Program-made: the position numbers and the translations under genes
NCBI GenBank assembly: GCA_036345935.2
Contig: JADWOT020001852.1
Location: 62,001-126,000 of the forward strand
Direction: 5' to 3'
Origin: Taenia hydatigena
Lineage: Eukaryota > Platyhelminthes > Cestoda > Cyclophyllidea > Taeniidae
Length of the DNA stretch: 64,000 nucleotides
Notes under the pieces: generated by a model
Told to the model about the DNA's origin: nothing
Databases searched by the model: none
What the model saw: the letters and a program-made list of their open reading frames with translations, nothing else
Part shown: in pieces, positions 35,470-46,216 of the stretch
Numbering within the stretch: position 1 is the stretch's first letter
How the letters are laid out: every line of letters starts with the position of its first letter

Positions 35470-36860
35470 AGAAAGGACACTGTTTTTTACTGTTTAGTGT
35501 TCCTTGTGGAAACTACCGAACTTTGCACGTTTATTATTGTCAAAAGAAGCATCCTTGAAGGCCTGCCTCCGAAATACTTGTAAATGAAGTGTTTATTGGG
35601 AACGTATTGTCACGGTGATAAGTTTGAAGGTAGCCCACTGATAACTTCGCTTTGTTCGCTTCTTCTGCTGTAGCATTGCAGTGGTTTCGGCGTGGCCTTC
35701 GCCGCCTCCGCCTTAGTCGTAGCAGTAATTAGCTTTGGCTTTAGCTGTTTTTACCTCGATGCAAATAGCCGGCTGACGGGGCGTGGGGACAGGAAGGAGT
35801 GCAAGTTTGGCGTCTCGTTTGGGTTAGCAGGGTTATTATTCCTGGCGGCCATTAAATCAGTCAACGTCTCTTAAAACAGACAAATGTGCACTGGCAAGCG
35901 TTAAGCTTAGTCTATTTCTCTACTTGAGATCTTTTTACTTATGTGTTGATTGGGCCATTTGGCTGGTGGATGCGTGGGTGGATAGACAGGCGAAGGTGAT
36001 GAGATCTGTTTATCTCGCTGTCTGTGGACCTGTCCGCCTAGTCACCTTCATCAGCTTCACCTCAGCGGCATGAGATGTGACGTTGGAACGTTTGTGCAGA
36101 CTTGTCTGTTGTGAGTAGTCGTGTTGGAATCCCTTTATCTTTGCCAGAACATTTGACTGTCGGAGACGCTAAAGTAATGGCCTGATGCCCTCGTGGCTCG
36201 TGTTTCGGAGAGCATCAACTCATTTTGATCACATTGCTGCCAGCAATGGTTAAGGTGGAAGTTGGTCATTACGGGAAGGAATGAAATGGTTCGCCTTGTC
36301 AGCTGCCTTAATTATGCTCGGTACGTGTGGTTCTACCGTTTGAAGCACACGCACATATTGGCTAGTCTATTACACATAATGTCGGTTGACTGAGTGCTGT
36401 CATGCCTGTATCCATTGCAGTGGAGCTGTATGTGCACTGGGTAGTGTGGGAGGAGGAGGGGATGACACCAGCATAGACATGCCCAAGGTGTAGGGACAAG
36501 TGTGGTGCACGCGGACCTCCAACTCTGTATTCCAGCACTTGGCGAAATGGAGAGTTTATCGCGTTCCTTTTTAACACATGGTTTGATGTTGGGCTGATAA
36601 GCCCTACGTAAACATGGGCAAAGGCGCGGTGCATCCGGTTGGCACCCTCGTACCATGACATTAATTGGCTGTCTGTCACACGAGTGCTTTTTGCGGTGCG
36701 CAGCATTTTCTGTGGTATATGGGCGGTGATAAGAACCTGGGTATGACAGTCGTTGCAAGTAGTGTCTTGTGCTCGCCTTTCCCTCTACTAATGGTACCCT
36801 TTATAACCATCACACCTATCGTGGGTGTTGTTTTGAGGGTTTCTCTGCGAGGTACTGGTG
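35470..36860. repeat. Second inverted duplication, right arm
   Basis: Reverse-complement partner of 15260-16530. Its right edge (about 36860) is about 45 bp before homeobox copy 4 begins at 36906, so the homeobox fragment sits at the duplication breakpoint. Confidence 0.8.
35674..35874 (+). CDS. Candidate terminal exon of a membrane protein
   Basis: A good acceptor (ttcttctgctgtag) opens a frame of 66 codons ending in TAA at 35872-35874. It reads HCSGFGVAFAASALVV, continues hydrophobic to SCFYLDANSRLTGRGD, then has a second hydrophobic stretch (VSFGLAGLLFLAAIKS). That gives two predicted membrane helices joined by a polar loop of about 20 residues containing RLTGRGDRKEC. The exon is more GC-rich than its surroundings, as coding DNA would be. 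The inverted partner near 16105-16360 matches at DNA level but has lost the frame. Upstream exons were not found and the family is not recognised; small four-helix membrane proteins often end this way, but that is only a guess. Confidence 0.35.
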   Translation, partial: HCSGFGVAFAASALVVAVISFGFSCFYLDANSRLTGRGDRKECKFGVSFGLAGLLFLAAIKSVNVS

Positions 36861-36905
36861 CTCTATGAGTATTTATTTAGCACCTCTGTTGTTGTTTATT
36901 CACAC

Positions 36906-37260
36906 AGACGCAGGGTTCTCTTTACCCCATACCAAATTGGTGAGATGATAAAATGCTTTAACAAGAAAAACTACCTCACTATGAGCGAACACGAAGAACT
37001 GGCACGTCTCATCAACTTGGCCGGACCTCAGGTTAGTTAAGCTTTAAGGTTTTATATGAACTTGTTCGCTGAACAGATATTAGTGTATGGTGATTAATTG
37101 TCCACAACTGGCTTTTGACTTTTTTGTTAGGTTAATGGGCAGTTCCAGAATCAGCGCTACGAAATAAAGAGGGTCGGCGGGAAAATTTATAGCAAGGGGA
37201 GCCTGTAATACAGCCCAATGTCCGTGTCTTGGAGGGAATTCTCTATCAATGACTCATGCC
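36906..37260 (+). pseudogene. NK-2-like homeobox fragment, copy 4
   Basis: Only the homeodomain region survives. Exon 2 part (36906-37031) encodes homeodomain residues 3-44 exactly, RRRVLFTPYQIGEMIK to LAGPQ, with helices 1 and 2 complete; the Ser/Pro/Gln-rich part and the TN exon are absent. Donor CAG|gttagt and acceptor tttttgttag bound a 99-nt intron. Exon 3 (37131-37208) encodes VNGQFQNQRYEIKR: Asn51 and Tyr54 are kept, but the invariant Trp48 is Gln and residues 46-47 are changed. A TAA follows at 37206-37208, with faint family tail to about 37260. The fragment starts directly after the right edge of an inverted duplication. An acceptor-like cacacag lies just before 36906, but no upstream exon is visible. 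Confidence 0.85.
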
Positions 37261-37289
37261 TATCCATGGTACCTGCGGTGTTGACTCGA

Positions 37290-37370
37290 TATCGTGGACG
37301 AGTTTCAAATGCGACGAGCCAATAGAAAGTGAGTTCTGATTCGATTGGCTCAGGCAAAGGCGCTTTTAGT
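37290..37370 (+). other. Tract shared with 46073-46150
   Basis: About 80 bp nearly identical to the stretch just upstream of the kinase pseudogene. Both can be read as DEFQMRRANRK or NEFQMRRANRKW; here a TGA follows. Two of the differences are silent in that frame. It sits right after the homeobox copy 4 tail. Function unknown. Confidence 0.5.
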
Positions 37371-38493
37371 GTCGTAATTGTTTGTCTTTCGTCTGGGCTC
37401 GGGAAGCCAGCCAAACTTAAACCAGGAGCAGTAGCAGCCGTGTCCAAACACTTTGGCTGACATTTAAAATCCACTGGCTCAGATTTGCACCACCCCCATC
37501 AGCGCTGGCAGTAGTGTCTTTTGGTAAACATGCACACATCTGTGTGTGCATAATGCCCTACCGGTTAATACTACGGCTATTTTCTGTTAAGTGAGGGCTA
37601 ACTAGGTTGACAAACATTGCAAGTGGAGTTGAAATAGATTCAGCTAGAGAAATAACGGAAGCCTTTATAGAGTGCGACATAAGAGTTACTACATTGTCAG
37701 CTAAAAATGACGTTTGTACTGTCAGCGGGACAGTGATTTGGGGCAGCCCTTGTAGGAAGCATGCAAGTGTGTTGATTTCTCTTGATTTATTTGCATTACT
37801 ATTGACGTTCAACAAGGGCTTTGACCATGGAGGTCCGCGTTTAACATCTCGGTGCGGTCTTGCCAGTCCTTTATTCAATATTAACTCTCCACAATTGCGT
37901 CAAAGAGCTGGTATGAAGGATGCTGTTATACCTCATGCAAATGGCAGCATCTATCTACCTCGTCTCACATAAACATTATGTGCATAAATGTTACTTTTGG
38001 GGACGTATCAATTCAAGTGGAGTGCCTCTATCTCAGGGTAGTAAATTTACCCGATGTGCGTTCAACTTTGTTATTTGGAGGAAGTGCAGTGAAGAGGATG
38101 AATAAAAATAGATGCAGGATTCCTGCGCCCTAGATAATGCTCCCAACACTGTGTGTGATGCGACCGCGCAGTAGAGCTTGGTAATTAGGAATGCTGCTTA
38201 CGCACACGGAGTTCCTTCAGCCAACTTCTTTGTGCCCTGATGCCAATTTACGCAGCCTGGTCCAGGTGATCCATTTAATCATGCAATAGTATCAGCTTTA
38301 TAGAATGAGGCGAATTAACAAGAGCAATTGAAGAGTGGCTTAAGAATATAACATTGCTGAGATCTTGGGTTTGAGGAAACCTTGAGTCTGCAACCGAGTG
38401 GTAGGAGGAGGAGGGGTAGAAGGCAATTTGTAGTAGCCACACGTTGCTGCAATTTATAATGTTAACACGTGCATGCTAATTCATTATTGTTAG
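37371..38493. other. No gene firmly supported
   Basis: Overlapping open frames of 106 codons (minus, 37558-37878) and 121 codons (plus, 37607-37972) occupy the same DNA. Neither has a recognised motif, and at most one can be real. Confidence 0.3.
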
Positions 38494-38682
38494 GCCCTGC
38501 GGCATCATCTACATCAAGCAACTTAAGTCTCAAATCTTACAACTTACAATGCCGATGCACAGACGTGAATCATCCGCGGGGATCGCGAAAGTTGTCAGCG
38601 TTTGAGAAGGTCCATCGTAATCCCACGCAGTTAATGGAGGCTTCCTTTCCCATTCAATTCGAGAACAATGATCGTGAAGACG
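38494..38682 (+). other. Candidate internal exon, unrecognised
   Basis: Bounded by an AG (attattgttag) and a good donor (gacg|gtcagt). The exon is 189 nt and enters and leaves in phase 1. It encodes PAASSTSSNLSLKSY, then RGSRKLSAFEKVHRN, then IQFENNDREDG, with protein-like composition. No partner exon or family was identified. Confidence 0.25.
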
Positions 38683-40019
38683 GTCAGTTTATTCTGATGC
38701 TACTACTCTAAACAAAGCATTTATAGCTAAGAGTTTGGCATTGGGCTAGTATAATTGGAATATTTTGCGCATAGTTTGCGACCACTTATGATGCTGATGT
38801 TGCAGCGCTCAACTTTGACATGCTACGATAGCTTCGGCATGCCCTAGCTATTTAGTTGCCAGCAGGTCTATCTAGCAGAATTTTTGTACGTCACTTACCA
38901 ATCTCGAGTCCTATCATCTCCCTGTAGACTTTTCTCATGTGGCAATTCACGGAATGCCTTGTGACGCCAACTTGTGTTGGCAATGAAAGTGACTAACAAG
39001 ATATCATCTCTCCCCACACATGTTGCAACCATTCGCTTCACCTAGTAAGACATCCACAATAAATTTAAGTAAAAGCGGAGAAAATTATTGGAAGTTAGTG
39101 ATGACTGGGAAAATCGGATAAAGATTTGAATAAACGAATGTGCCGTTGTGATGTTGCAGCAAATACAATTTTCGTTTTTCCCAACACGACCGCAAATGTA
39201 CACTGCGGATGCGATGGAGAAAGTGGACTGCACAATTGCGCTCCTCACTGGCCGCCTTGCCGTCGTGTGTTTGCGATTGGCACTGCAAAACGCTGAGGAT
39301 TAAAAGTGACGTTAACTGAATGGCTAGGGTCTGATACAGTTTATTGAGCATGTCAAAATTAAGCACTGCAAACATTGCTATAGAATACAACATTACCTTG
39401 CGTGTATGGACCAGAAAAAGGGTGGGACAGGTAGCTCTCTTTCCTCATAAGTCGGTGAGGTCGTCTTGGAGCGATTGGAGCAAACTCAATAGGGGATGTT
39501 CCCAGTGAGAAAAAAGATGTATTGGCCGCCACGCTGCACAATGATTTTCCTCATCGTCGCTATGCAGCGTATTTAGGCGGTGCTCTTTTGAAGCGCAAGG
39601 CAATGCATCCAATTTGACCCCCAGTACATATTCCATCCTTCTCAAAAAGAAGCGAATGTGTAGCCGAATCCCGCAGTACCCTTAAGTAGGGCAAACTGGA
39701 TCAAATAACCACCGAGGTCAACCTCGTGCAAGAGACCCTCTTGCGGTTGTTCATCCTTTGCTCTTGTCGCGACCGTACGAGGTATGCTTTCAGACTACGC
39801 GTTCCATAATTACGACTCTTATCTCTCTATTGGTGGGTGGGATCGTTGACGTAATAGTGCAATGATCAGAGAAATGCGTTTGCACGCCTGTGCGCTCACT
39901 CCGGCCTTGCAGAAGAATAAGTCTCAGCAAAGACGCAATTTAGCGAGCAAGTGCTAAAGTGTAGCAATTTTTAACCATTTGTAAGCCATCAGTGATCAGA
40001 TGGATGCTAATGGAACCAG
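38683..40019. other. No gene recognised
   Basis: A 102-codon minus frame (39085-39393) and shorter frames lack motifs. The 3' flank of homeobox copy 5 begins at about 40020. Confidence 0.4.
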
Positions 40020-40370
40020 GCTAAGGTGATCAGGCGTTGATTGTAAGGTACTCATCAAGCCAATTTGTCCGTGTAAAAGGGAATTTTGGGAAGTGATTTG
40101 ACCTATGTAACTTGAAAGTGACATGGAACATTAACACCGACCGCTTTGATGGGCTAAGCGTATTCATCGCTTATGCGTGTGGTGCATCAAACTGTGTGGA
40201 CTCTCACCTCCAGAACAATACATTTTAGCGACTTTTAACTCCACACATAGCTCTCCGCGAGAACATCTCTGCAAGACATTACTTATTTATTTTTGAACAA
40301 TTAAGGTACACAAAATGACTGTCATTACGACATGATATCAGGACCACAAAACAGTAGGAGCAGCAAAATA

Positions 40371-41700
40371 TCAGCATCTTAACCACTCTATGAAAGCCAT
40401 TGTCAGTCCGCAGAGGCTCCATAGAGAAAGCAATAACTCGATATCCTTGATACCCTTGTCTCTACTACCCTGCTTTTGATCTGTTTTAGCACAAGGGTGA
40501 TTTTCGATCGACTCCATCAGCGCCCTGAACTGCTGCTTTGCCTCGGCAACATATTGGCTACCTTCTCCCGAAGGGGCTTGCTTCAATTGTAACACAGTTC
40601 GTTCCAATGCCTTCTCTGAGGCCTATGTCCTATGAGCTGGTTGATGGTCGCTTCTCTCCATGGCACAAACCCTTGGCTGTGTTACGGGCGTCGCATTGCT
40701 AGAAATTTCCCACCGACCCTCCCTACTTTGTAGCGGTGATTCTGGAATCACATCCTAACTCAACAGAAAAGTCAAAATTGTGACCATTTTTGACGACTCA
40801 ATCGTTGACAATCAACCACTACACAATAACAGCTCTCCATCAAACAAGTTCTTTTCACACCCTAATGCTTGACCAACCCGAGTTTCCTTAAAGTTGGTGC
40901 GATGCGCCAGTTCTTCGCGTTCATGCATATTGATGTAGTTTTCCCTGTTAAAGCACTTTATCATTTCATCAATTTGGTACGGGGTAAAGAGAATCTTGCG
41001 TCTAACTTGTCTTTGTGCTTCAGATAGTGTCTAACGTGCCTGAGAAGTTTGCTGATTTATGCATGGATACAGTGGCAGCAAGTTGCCGGAGGAGAAGGAA
41101 ACCTAGGATTGAGAGGACATTTACCAAAAGTTGATGGCACGTGATTGGCAGTGGGAACGATGGTTGCACCTGTTGTTGTAGCAGCTGCTGACGTAAATTT
41201 GACGAGGTGTCAAATAGAAGTGTATTTAATTTTGGAATGATCAGTATCTCAGTAGTAGTTTGATGTTGACTCGAAATCTTACCTTGCTGTGGGGGTAGAG
41301 ATACGCCGATGCAGGATGTCAGCTGTATTACAGACTTTGGAGGGCTAGCAAAGTGAGGACTGCGTGGGAGAAACGCAGGCATTGCCAATAGGATAACTGA
41401 TTCATCAGAAGCATTTACATCAATTTTCAGCCGTTTCGGTGGCGAAGGATTCATTTGAATTCTTTTGTCTTCATCGTTGTTCTGTGGAGAATAGAAGAGG
41501 ATGGAATCGGGTCTTGGAAATACTGGAGGCTTAGTTAGTGCAGAGACCGCGTCCTCCATCTTTTGTGACGTAGGAGGTATTGCTTTTTACACTTGCTATT
41601 GTACGGCTGGTAACACAGCCATTGAGGCTAATTGCTGAGGATCCGTGTTTGTCTCTCCCTTGGGTGCAACTGGGCATTTTGCATTAGGTGCATCTTTGAA
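40371..41700 (-). pseudogene. NK-2-like homeobox pseudogene, copy 5
   Basis: Exon 2 runs from about 41693 to 40878. It begins with the family block after a weak acceptor, has an in-frame TAG, then 179 open codons of the Ser/Pro/Gln-rich region (41020-41559). A deletion of about 30-40 nt before the homeodomain shifts the frame. Homeodomain residues 3-44 are legible as RRKILFTPYQIDEMIK to NFKETR, ending at a degraded donor (cgg|gttggt). Exon 3 follows a damaged acceptor (gttgagtt instead of gttaggtt). The Trp48 codon is TGA (40748-40750), followed by FQNHRYKVGR with Asn51 and Tyr54 kept. The tail is well preserved at 40371-40607 (LKQAPSGEG, KQQFRALMES, KTDQKQ). The exon 1/TN region was not found upstream. 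The 3' flank at 40020-40370 matches those of copies 2 and 6. Confidence 0.85.
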
Positions 41701-44700
41701 AAATAAAGTGAGTGGAACAGGAACATGTGCATCTCCATGTAGGTAGATGTCGTCACCACACAAATTTTGTCAAGTGCGTATTCATGCCTTAATGTTTGCA
41801 ATGAGATAACCAAAGCTTTAATTCTTCTGCCATAGACGATGGTGGATGTCTCAATCCCTCTAACTGAAGCATCAGCAAACGGACCAATCCAAAATTTTTG
41901 GCTCATTTCAACGTCAAGGAACAGCTTTATTTAACCAATAGTTTGGTTAACATCTGCAAAGTGTCTTACGGTCGACGACGCCTCCAGAATGCTTTCAGTA
42001 AAACATAAATCGACCAGTCTACATGTTGACTTGATCATGGCTGGCATGCCTAACTTAAAGATCGGTGCTTTAGATGCCTGTAAACACAAAACACTTTTCT
42101 TTCCAACTTTTCAAAAGTTGCACTCGATCGCTGATCCTCTTGCATCGCACACCCGCCTGTTTTCCTCTTCACTCCCTTTATCAGCAGGATTAGGCTCCAC
42201 GCAGATTCATTCTCAAGTGGCCCTTGCAAAATATCCACTGGGCAATTACAGACTGGTCGTGCCTTCTTTGCGCACTCTTTGCATTTGTATGCCATGCTAT
42301 CTTCTCAGAAGTTCACCATTTATCGCCCCTCTGGCTGGTGACCTCAGTAGCATCCAGGATCAAGTACGCATATTACCAAGTTACGGTAAGTGTTGGCACG
42401 CTCTGTAAGCAGTGCAGATTCGGTTTGCAACGAATTTCTGAAATTGCGGTTCCAAAGTTTCACAGTTCGATAACTTGTGGCATTAATAAGTGGAAATAGA
42501 AGGCTCTACACTTCTATTCAGTAAAATTGCTTAGCGAAATCAGTCAAGTCATCTCGTGGTGCAAAAGACTTAAGTGTCAAGCATCTGGTTAGAATACCTC
42601 TTCTACTTTAACCTTACACCAGCATAGTCCATACAGGTCAGTGGCATCGAGGTTAAGGCAGCAACAAGTTGCATGGATTTGTCAATAAGAAAAACGTCAC
42701 TAGCACTTATTATTAGCATCATAACAAATGCGACCAAACGCTGAAGTGCCGTGTTTTAGCAGTACTGGATCAAAGTTGAAATGCCTAACTAAAGACTGAT
42801 CAGTCTACAACACCTAAGAGGAGAAATGGTTGGATTAACTTCCACAAAGTGAGGAGACGGTGAAATGTAACGCACTGCTACAAGAGAACTTAATGCTTTT
42901 TGAGGTCGGCCATAAGTAAATCGCCTAAAAATGGCTTGGTCTCAGTCACCTCTATCCGGACTCACCCACCACACAGCCATCAGTGACTCGGAAGAATAAC
43001 ATTAAAGATCGGAACCATAGGTGTGTTTCTACCACATCCATCATTTCAATGAAGATAGTACAACACCAAATTGTTAGCATCTTTATTGCCCCTTCCACCT
43101 CCTTGATAACAACTTTCACAGCTGACGGGATGCGGAGAAGATGCGGTCAAAATTGTCTTAAGTCCAGTTCCGCATGTACGTAATGAGTTTAGCTAATTTA
43201 TCTTCCACCCCTACATTTTATGCTTCGGAGGTGAGCAGAGTTGATAGGTATTATCCAAGTGAATCGAAGTTACAGAGTGGAAGACGGTTTGCTTTTTAGA
43301 GGTCAATGACCTTCACCCAGTCGCTTGATCAGCGTGTGCTAACTGCTAATCATTAGAAAAGTGCATTGAAACAAATCCCCATTACCACCTGTTCATTTTG
43401 TCACTCACCGGGGATGTGATTTACACTCTTCAAAGTTTGTTTGGATTGACAATTGAGAACACATAGAAGCATAATTGTTTAATTTGGAAAACTGATCCCA
43501 GCAATGCGTCACACGAATAACTCAAAAAGCTAGGGTCGCTTCATTTTTTAACCAGTTCGTTGGCAAGGTGATGAAGTTAATCTAGCTAGAGAAGAATTTC
43601 CGTACCCATCAGATAGAAATTCATTTATAATTCATGTGTATTTTTGAAAGCATAAATAAGTCAGGGACTAATTAAAAAGGAAATTTCGCACATGACGCTG
43701 AGCTGATACGTTCGTTCTTTCTAACAGATCCAGTAGTTTTGCAGTGCACACGCTTGCGATACTTGTTAGGCAAGGGTTTTACGAAATCTGAAGATGCCCC
43801 AAAACACGCAACGCTGCGTTGTTGCCCACTACAGACTCGAAGGTGATTGGCTTAAATGAGCCAAGTACGCACTCGTTGCGTCGCGCTGATTGGACGCAGT
43901 AAAAGTCGGCATGGTTGTAAAATTAACGGTCTGGCGGAGGTTGACCAATCATTGCCTTTTGACTTGGGATCTCGTCCAAATGTGTAAATCTAGTTAAAAA
44001 TATTCGTGCCACAAAGATGCAAAGTGAAAGGGTATTCTGCATTGCTTTACGCAGAGGTCAGCTTTAGCGCACTGGGTAGCAGATTAGCAAAAGTAGTCCA
44101 TTCCGATAAATAGCCTTTTTAAAGGCAAAATTAAAGGAGGGCAGGGGGCAATCCTTTTTTAATGCAAATGGAACCAAAGATCTTTCAATGTAGAGTTTTA
44201 CTACTCAAGGCAAAATGCAAATCTGTGATGCGTGACGACTTCACAAATGTCCAAAATGCTAAATTATGTGCTCGTCGATCCCAGTATGCAGCAGCTTGCA
44301 CACTCCTACGCCCAAATCTAAAACCTCGAATGGCATCATTCTTGATGATCCTCCACAGTCTGTAAACATGACCTACATAGACCCACTAATATACTTGAAG
44401 AAGACAAACCATTGCTACATTGCTTGCGCTCTGGGAGCAGGCAACTCAAACTCCATTACCGTCATTTCCATCTCACTTGGAGTACGGAGTTCTCTACACC
44501 GCTTGAACCCAAGCTACCATCAGACGACATATGGTGGAGGAATACGGCTGAAAGAATAAACGCAGTATCTAGATCTTAGCTCGTGTAGGTGGCAATTAAT
44601 TGGCTACCTTTGGCAATTCTCCTAATTGATGCAGGTGTTATCACTTGTCTCGTCATCATAGTTGTTTGTTGCTGAGAGTCCTTAACACTAACCTACAATT

Positions 44701-46072
44701 TTCATGGCGTTAAGAATAGAGAAATACAAGTTGATGCGTCCATTATCAGAATGCTACTTCTTGAGTTGCTTCTCCACCACACTCTTGTCTAATCGCTGCA
44801 TTGGGAGCTTGACGAGGAACTTTTGCCTCTTGAAAACCAAGTTAAATGCTTTCAGTACAGAAGAACGGATTCAAATCCCAACCACTACGTTTTACTGAGC
44901 AGATATTTCTTGACGTGAAAATGGTTAAATTGCAAATGAGGCAGAGGATAGTAGAAAATGTCGATTATGAGTAAGTAATGTGTGTTCCTCATGGTGGCAA
45001 GTGTTGATGGGGCTCATAATTGTGTGCTGTGAAGCATATGCCTCTATTTAGCCTTCATTTATCATCACTTATTGATAGATTTTGTTCATGAATACGTGAT
45101 GCTGTTGGAGGTGTTTCTCTGACACACGCAGGCTCTTGTGAACCCTGTCACAATCATTAACAAATTCCTAACACGGAATTTGTGCATTTCGTGCAGTGAG
45201 TGAAGAACGTTGGATGTCAATACATTTTGAGATGATTGCATCGTTCATGATAACCGTGCCAACATTTGCCTGATCTAAGGTCACCTACGTGACCTCACTC
45301 TTTGTAGACCGTCGGTCCAAGACTCTTCGGTACACGTGATGAAGCCTATGCTGACCTAGTGGGGGAAGGAGAGCGACGTGACTGTTTCGGCATAACGATG
45401 GTGTTATTTACTGAACCAACTGGCAGCGCATGAGCCACACCACGGAGTACGTTCTATGCCGAAAGCTCATTGACGTGGTGCACATACCTCCGATCTTTTT
45501 TGCTTTTTTTTTAGGCAGTATGCTGGTAGGTGTCAAGTAATGTGACAATTGGGCAACAACAGTGATGCACACCATTCGTAATTTGTGCCTACTACACCAA
45601 ACACACTGTGCATCCTCTTACACGTGGAATACCAAAAGTGGTGGGACAGATCGTCTTTACTGTTGTGCAGATGTAAGGAATTGGTAACACTTTTTGCACA
45701 TGTCGATCAGTTGATAATTCACACCCATGGGTTGAATGCCACTAAGTGAGAAGATGCAATACCTGCTCCTAAGGCAAATCAAGAAAATTCTGCTTCCATC
45801 TCTCCTAATCAGGGTGCCATATGAAAGTAGAATCAAGATGAATGCTAACACAATTAACAGGACTCTAACATAGCCCCAGTACAATGAATCACGAATTATT
45901 GCCCCAGTTTAAACATCGTTTCGATGCTCTCGAAACTGTGGCCAAATTAGTATCCTGTGAAATTGATATTTGACCTTCATTTAGTGTCCATTTTGAAAAG
46001 GCGTTCAAATCATCCATGCGTGAGGCTTAACGACTCACCTCCACTCCTTCGTCACCTCCGAATTTTACACAC
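41701..46072. other. Long stretch without a recognised gene
   Basis: Only short frames. The most protein-like is 44266-44559 (plus, 97 codons, with PQSVNMTYIDPLIYLKK and CALGAGNSNSITVIS); a 139-codon frame at 41989-42408 overlaps a minus frame. None has motifs, convincing splice pairs or duplicates. A T run lies at 45496-45512. Confidence 0.4.
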
Positions 46073-46150
46073 CGTCGTGAATGAGTTTCAAATGCGGCGA
46101 GCCAATAGAAAGTGGGGTCTGATTCGATTGGCTCAGGCGCATGTACTTTT
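46073..46150 (+). other. Tract shared with 37290-37370
   Basis: Reads VVNEFQMRRANRKW, then GLIRLAQ, in an open frame (45957-46184) that ends before the kinase ATG and in a different frame from it. Shared with a site next to homeobox copy 4. It may be the 5' end of the kinase transcript unit or an unrelated duplicated fragment. Confidence 0.5.
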
Positions 46151-46216
46151 GGCAGCTGTGCCAGCCTCTGAGGTCAGTCGATAGACAGGCGAGTCAGCTT
46201 TGAGTAAGTCGAAGGT

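Noticed and set aside
36333..36758. 141-codon minus-strand open frame
   Set aside because: Lies in the inverted duplication; the partner at 15.38-15.8 kb has stops, another frame overlaps it, and no motif is recognisable.
46078..46130. FQMRRANRKW as a homeodomain recognition helix
   Set aside because: Resembles FQNRRAKW only over a few residues, has no Trp48 or preceding helices, and the upstream frame is unrelated.
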